NCBI GenBank assembly: GCA_017531505.1 | Contig: JAFXKX010000005.1 | Coordinates: 26,383 to 90,382, forward strand | DNA from: Clostridia bacterium | GTDB lineage: Bacteria > Bacillota > Clostridia > Christensenellales > Christensenellaceae | DNA length: 64,000 nucleotides | Direction: 5' to 3' | In this document: in pieces, positions 60,343 to 64,000 of the stretch | How positions within the stretch are numbered: the stretch's first letter is position 1 | How the letters are laid out: every line of letters starts with the position of its first letter | Made by a program: the position numbers and the translations under genes | Notes under the pieces: model-generated | Told to the model about the DNA's origin: nothing | What the model saw: only the letters and a program-made list of their open reading frames with translations | Databases searched by the model: none

Positions 60343-61935
60343 TTACTTCATCTGCATCATGTCGAAGTTTTCGAGGTAAGCAACCAATGCCTTCAGGAAT
60401 TTAGCAGCATCAGCACCGTCCATTGCGCCATGGTCGAAGGTCAGGGACAGGCCCATTGCGGGGTAAGTGCTGCCGTCTTTTCTCAGCTTGTAGGAGATGG
60501 TGTCAACACCCAGGATACCGGTCTGCGGCGGGTTGATGACGGGGGTGAAGCTCTCGATACCGAAGGAACCCAGGTTGGATACGGTGAAGGTTGCCTGTGC
60601 AGCATTACCTGCGGGCAGCTTGCCTTCCTTGGTCAGTGCGATGAGGGCTTTCAGCTCCTTGGACAAGGTGAGCAGGGACATATCGGAGGAGCCTACAACT
60701 GCAGGTACCAGCAGACCCTTGGGGGTATCTACTGCAACGCCGACGCTAGCCTTTTCAAATACACGCATGGTATCGCCATTGAGGTGAGCGTTGAGCATGG
60801 GGAAGTTTACAACTACCTTGCCAACTGCGTGTACTACCATATCGTTCAAAGTAATGCCTGCAAATTCTTCGTTGTTCTTGAACTTGCTGCGCAGAGCCAT
60901 GATCACGCTTGCATCGAAACTGGTGTTGATGGTCAGCTGCGGGATGTTCTGCAGAGAAGCAGTCATGCTCTTCTTGATATACTTTCTTACGCTGTTGAGC
61001 GGCTGATCTACATAGCCAACAGATGCAGCTGCAGCAACGGGTGCAGCCTCTGCCTTTGCAGCGGGTGCTTCAGCAGCAACGGGTGCAGCCTTCTTGGGAG
61101 CGGTAGCAGCATAAGCTTCTACATCTCTGCCAATGATTCTGCCTTCGGGACCGGTAGGAACGATAGAAGAGAAGTCTTCTACGCCGAGTCTCTTTGCAAA
61201 AGTCTTGGCTCTGGGGGAAACGGGAGTACCGTCTGCAGCTTTGCCGGTGGCAGCAGCCGTCTTAACAGCCTTGGGTGCTTCAGCAGCAACGGGTGCAGCA
61301 GCTTCTGCAGCAGGTGCAGCAGCGCCGGCCTGTACATACTTGGTACCGGGCTTACCGATTGCACAAACGGGTTCCAGACAGGGTACTACATCGCCGTCTT
61401 CAAAGAATACAGCCAGCAGTTCGCCCTCGAACTCAGACTCCAGTTCAATGGAGGTCTTGTCGGTTTCATAGGAGAAGAGTACATCACCCTTGCTTACCAT
61501 ATCGCCAACCTTTTTGCTCCACTCGGTCAGAATGCAATCTTCTACGGTGATACCGATCTTAGGCATGATAACGATATCTACATCAGGATTTGCTTCTGCA
61601 GCGGATACAGCAGGTGCAGCTTCTGCAGCGGGGGCTTCAGCAACAGGTGCAGCGGGCTCTTCTGCAGCGGGTGCAGCAGCGCCTTCTACCTTTTCGCCGG
61701 GTTCGCCGATCGCGCAGACAGCTTCCAGACAGGGTACTACATCCCCATCTTCATAGAAAACAGCCAGCAAGGTGCCTTCGAATTCGGATTCATGGTCGAT
61801 AGAAGTTTTGTCAGTCTCGTAAGAGAACAGAACATCTCCCTTTGCAACGGTATCACCAACCTGCTTGTGCCAGGTAGTGAGGATGCAATCTTCCACTGTT
61901 ATACCGATCTTGGGCATAATAACAGTATTTGCCAT
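60343..61935 (-). CDS. Dihydrolipoyl acyltransferase E2 with two lipoyl domains
   Basis: Core of the complex, 530 residues. Two nearly identical lipoyl domains (about 1-77 and 119-195) each have the lipoylated lysine in ETDKTS (Lys43, Lys160). Alanine- and proline-rich swinging linkers follow. The E1/E3-binding domain is residues about 239-276 (VSPRAKTFAKRLGV). The catalytic domain (about 308-530) ends with LTFDHGAMDGADAAKFL, containing the active histidine and aspartate. The start at 61935 has GGAGG; the open frame extends 26 codons more. It is the first gene of the operon. Confidence 0.94.
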   Translation of the reverse strand: MANTVIMPKIGITVEDCILTTWHKQVGDTVAKGDVLFSYETDKTSIDHESEFEGTLLAVFYEDGDVVPCLEAVCAIGEPGEKVEGAAAPAAEEPAAPVAEAPAAEAAPAVSAAEANPDVDIVIMPKIGITVEDCILTEWSKKVGDMVSKGDVLFSYETDKTSIELESEFEGELLAVFFEDGDVVPCLEPVCAIGKPGTKYVQAGAAAPAAEAAAPVAAEAPKAVKTAAATGKAADGTPVSPRAKTFAKRLGVEDFSSIVPTGPEGRIIGRDVEAYAATAPKKAAPVAAEAPAAKAEAAPVAAAASVGYVDQPLNSVRKYIKKSMTASLQNIPQLTINTSFDASVIMALRSKFKNNEEFAGITLNDMVVHAVGKVVVNFPMLNAHLNGDTMRVFEKASVGVAVDTPKGLLVPAVVGSSDMSLLTLSKELKALIALTKEGKLPAGNAAQATFTVSNLGSFGIESFTPVINPPQTGILGVDTISYKLRKDGSTYPAMGLSLTFDHGAMDGADAAKFLKALVAYLENFDMMQMK

Positions 61936-62024
61936 AATACCTCCAATAATGCTAAGAATGAGATTCTTTAGATTAGTAATTCGACTTCGGATGGGCATAC
62001 TCTGCCCATACACTTACATTATAA

Positions 62025-62053
62025 ATTCTATCCTTTATACCTGCAAATGTCAA
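62025..62053 (-). promoter_or_regulatory. Promoter of the E2-E1 operon
   Basis: On the minus strand TTGACA and TAGAAT are separated by 17 bases. The leader of about 85 bases holds a perfect hairpin ATGGGCA/TGCCCAT (61991-62009). Nothing else stands out in 61936-62255 apart from the divergent lpdA promoter. Confidence 0.75.
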
Positions 62054-62146
62054 TGCGATAGACACCTTTTACTTATCGAATCTTTACCTTTTTCCTGAAT
62101 ATGGATAACTTTTGCGTTTCTTTTCCTGCACAGAGGCTGGTTGTTA

Positions 62147-62175
62147 TTGACAAACCGACCGCTTTCGCCTAACAT
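62147..62175 (+). promoter_or_regulatory. lpdA promoter
   Basis: TTGACA and TAACAT are separated by 17 bases; the leader carries a small CAGGCG/CGCCTG hairpin. Confidence 0.65.
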
Positions 62176-62255
62176 TAGAGTGTAGTGTTATGCAAGACAG
62201 GCGGCATCGCCTGATAAATTCTACTTAATATTTTATAAGACATAAGGAGTTTCAT

Positions 62256-63659
62256 ATGGGAAATCGTTATGACGTTGCCGTATTAGGCGGTGGCCCCGGC
62301 GGTTATGAAGCCGCTATCAGATGCGCACAGTATGGTCTCAAGACCGCACTGATCGAAATGGACAAGCTGGGCGGTACTTGCCTGAACAGAGGCTGCATCC
62401 CCACCAAGGCTCTGCTCCATGGTGCAGAAGTATATCATCAGGCTAAAGAAGCTGCAAAGTTTGGCGTAACCGTAGGTTCCGTTTCCTATGATTATTCCAA
62501 GATCGCTGCTCACAAAGACAAGGTTGTAAGCAAACTGGTCGGCGGTATCGGCGCTCTGGAAAAGGCTCACGGTGTTGAAGTGATCAACGGCTTCGGCAAA
62601 CTGGAAGACAAGAACACCATCGATGTTGGCGGCAAGAAAGTTGTTGCTGACAAGATCATCCTCGCTATGGGTTCCACCCCTTCCCGTCCTCCGATCCCCG
62701 GTCTGGATGGCAAGAATGTTGTAACCAGCGATGAAGTACTGGCTATGACCGAACTGCCCGAAAGCTTCGTTATCATCGGCGGCGGCGTTATCGGTATGGA
62801 ATTTGCTACTCTGTTCGCTACCCTCGGCAAGAAGGTTACCGTTGTAGAAATGATGCCCTTCGTTATCCCCGGTATCGAAGAAGAGATCCGTTCCGCTCTG
62901 GTACGCAATCTGAAGAAGACCGGCGTAAACATCATCACCAGCGCTAAAGTTACCTCTATCGAAGGCGGCGACACCGTTAAGGTAAACTACGAGCTGGACG
63001 GCGCTTCCAAGGTTGCTGAAGGCGCTTGCTGTATCGTCAGCGTTGGCAGATCTCCCATGACCGCAAACTGTGGTTTGGAAGAAGTAGGCATCAAGTTTGC
63101 TGAAAGAAACGGCAGACCCACCCGCTACATCCAGATCGACGACTGCTGCGAAACCAATGTAAAGAATATTTACGCTATCGGCGACATCACTCCCAAGATC
63201 CAGCTGGCACACGTTGCATCTGCTCAGGGTATGGTTGCTGCTGCAAACTGCGCAGGTAAGACCTCTACTATGAACTACGATGTAGTACCCGCTTGCCTCT
63301 ACACCTCTCCCGAAATCGCTTACGTCGGCATGACCGAAGACAAAGCAAAGGAAGCAGGTTACGAAGTAATCACCGGTTCCTTCAACGTTGCTACCAACGG
63401 TAAGGCAATGGTTATGGGCGAAGGCAACGGCGTTGTGAAGCTGATCGCTCAGAAGATCACCGGCAAGCTGTTGGGCGCACAGATCTACGCACCCAGAGCA
63501 ACCGATATGATCGGCGAAGTTGCTGTAGTAATGAGAAAGGGCGGCACCATCGAAGATATTTCCGAGACCATCCACCCGCATCCCACTGTAGTAGAGACCA
63601 TCATGGAAGCTGCACACGATGCAGAAGGCCTCTCCTGCAACGCAATGCCCAGAAAGTAA
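62256..63659 (+). CDS. lpdA: Dihydrolipoyl dehydrogenase E3
   Basis: FAD enzyme of 467 residues that reoxidises the E2 lipoyl groups with NAD+. VAVLGGGPGGYEAAIRCAQ binds FAD; the redox disulfide is GGTCLNRGCIPTK; NAD binds at VIIGGGVIGMEFATLF; the second FAD site is NIYAIGDITP; the catalytic pair is in IHPHPTVVE. AAGGAG precedes the ATG. It diverges from the E2-E1 operon and completes the complex. Confidence 0.97.
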   Translation: MGNRYDVAVLGGGPGGYEAAIRCAQYGLKTALIEMDKLGGTCLNRGCIPTKALLHGAEVYHQAKEAAKFGVTVGSVSYDYSKIAAHKDKVVSKLVGGIGALEKAHGVEVINGFGKLEDKNTIDVGGKKVVADKIILAMGSTPSRPPIPGLDGKNVVTSDEVLAMTELPESFVIIGGGVIGMEFATLFATLGKKVTVVEMMPFVIPGIEEEIRSALVRNLKKTGVNIITSAKVTSIEGGDTVKVNYELDGASKVAEGACCIVSVGRSPMTANCGLEEVGIKFAERNGRPTRYIQIDDCCETNVKNIYAIGDITPKIQLAHVASAQGMVAAANCAGKTSTMNYDVVPACLYTSPEIAYVGMTEDKAKEAGYEVITGSFNVATNGKAMVMGEGNGVVKLIAQKITGKLLGAQIYAPRATDMIGEVAVVMRKGGTIEDISETIHPHPTVVETIMEAAHDAEGLSCNAMPRK

Positions 63660-63694
63660 GCATCGCATAATCATGTAAAAAAAGGTCCCGCAAC

Positions 63695-63731
63695 AGGCGT
63701 TGTATCCGTAAGGATACAACGCCTATTTTAT
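63695..63731 (+). terminator. lpdA terminator hairpin
   Basis: Thirteen-base perfect stem AGGCGTTGTATCC with a GTAA loop; the tail ATTTTATT is only moderately T-rich. Confidence 0.75.
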
Positions 63732-63898
63732 TCGCCTTGCGGCGAGTTGTATTGCTTCGCAGTTATATTCGGCTAAAAGCCGAGTGTTATTCGCTTTGCG
63801 AGTTTAGGAGCGAATAAAATATCACTAAAACCGAAAGGTTTTAATATCACTTTGCGATAGGCAAAATAACACTGTGAGACCTGTCTCACAATATCACT
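63732..63898. repeat. Mosaic of short hairpins joined by an AATATCACT motif
   Basis: Seven tiny inverted repeats follow each other: CGCC/GGCG, GC-TTCG-C, CGGC/GCCG, CGC/GCG, AAAACC/GGTTTT, TTGC/GCAA and GTGAGAC/GTCTCAC. The right-hand ones are separated by AATATCACT (63818, 63843, 63890) or AATAACACT (63865); the left-hand ones by AGTTGTATT (63745), AGTTATATT (63761) and AGTGTTATT (63783), the last an exact complement of AATAACACT. The whole is thus a large imperfect palindrome centred near 63805. It has no convincing gene and looks like a mobile or structured repeat element. Confidence 0.8.
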
Positions 63899-63912
63899 AT
63901 TAAAATATTTTT

Positions 63913-63968
63913 TGAGACAGTAAAACGGATGTACAGAAATTCTACACATCCGTTTAATATTTGTCTCA
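63913..63968. repeat. Long interrupted hairpin next to the mosaic
   Basis: Outer arms TGAGACA/TGTCTCA enclose inner arms AAACGGATGT/ACATCCGTTT. The outer arms repeat the TGAGAC/GTCTCA of the last mosaic unit. No T run follows on either strand. The final 32 bases show nothing recognisable. Confidence 0.7.
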
Positions 63969-64000
63969 TACCATAACAAGCAGGACATTTAGGCGCCCAA

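Noticed and set aside
60430..61971. Open frame of 513 codons opposite the E2 gene
   Set aside because: Shadow frame; its cysteine- and serine-rich repeats mirror the alanine- and proline-rich linkers and lipoyl repeats of E2.
63732..63898. CRISPR array
   Set aside because: The constant word is only nine bases, the intervals are short hairpins rather than unrelated spacers, and the word inverts halfway. No cas gene is near.
63773..63988. 71-codon minus-strand frame at the right edge
   Set aside because: It runs through the hairpin mosaic, where no function-bearing protein is likely, and lacks a ribosome site.

Overview
The window is an ordinary-looking chromosomal stretch from a strictly anaerobic, low-to-mid GC Bacillota, most likely a gut-type Clostridia. 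This rests on desulfoferrodoxin and rubredoxin oxygen defence, a tryptophan T-box leader, a c-di-AMP receptor of the DarA/PstA type, a long clade-II PurL, a fused pyruvate-type E1 subunit, UppP, LuxS, and intrinsic terminators after almost every transcription unit. I saw no rRNA, tRNA, CRISPR array, prophage or transposase gene. The family-level guess (Oscillospiraceae-like) is inference only.

Layout from left to right. 1-2.9 kb: argS (cut by the window edge), serS and two tiny BFD-like Fe-S proteins. 3-6 kb: a DMT exporter, uppP and ychF. 6-10 kb: a cobalamin-riboswitch-controlled ECF importer (lipoprotein, T, fused A-A, S). 10-12.7 kb: a cadmium/zinc efflux operon (ArsR sensor, free HMA domain, P1B ATPase) with a perfect 14-2-14 operator, then a 44-residue proline-rich peptide gene. 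12.7-15.8 kb: dut, darA, a 2-hydroxyacid dehydrogenase, luxS and a short MGMT-like protein. 15.8-19.4 kb: purine permease, deoB and deoD. 19.4-22.5 kb: a tryptophan ABC importer under a UGG T-box. 22.6-28.3 kb: an esterase, an AraC regulator and sbcDC. 28.3-33.1 kb: an FkbM methyltransferase, a dipeptidase, trmB with a coupled 58-residue membrane peptide, a cyclophilin and an M20 peptidase. 33.1-34.9 kb: desulfoferrodoxin, high-molecular-weight rubredoxin and a divergent Crp/Fnr regulator. 35-44.4 kb: mntP and the purine operon purEFMNDL. 44.5-49.6 kb: an aldo/keto reductase, an amidohydrolase, a phosphoesterase, an MntR-like regulator and a trigger-factor-like lipoprotein. 49.7-54.4 kb: a tightly overlapping five-gene operon (methyltransferase, CrtO-like membrane protein, HAD, split ThrE exporter) and rlmD. 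54.4-57.7 kb: rmuC, a DMT transporter, a SatA-like acetyltransferase and a C-GCAxxG-C-C protein. 57.8-63.7 kb: a 2-oxoacid dehydrogenase complex (fused E1, two-lipoyl E2, divergent E3). 63.7-64 kb: a mosaic of short hairpins joined by a nine-base motif and its complement.

The genes mostly work as small, separately terminated units: nutrient capture (corrinoid, tryptophan, purines), metal homeostasis, oxygen defence, de novo purine synthesis and central carbon oxidation. The items most worth following up are the corrinoid importer with its transcobalamin-like lipoprotein, the hairpin mosaic at the right edge, the operator-like repeat between the rubredoxin gene and its divergent Crp/Fnr regulator, the perfect palindrome before purE, and several small unannotated proteins.
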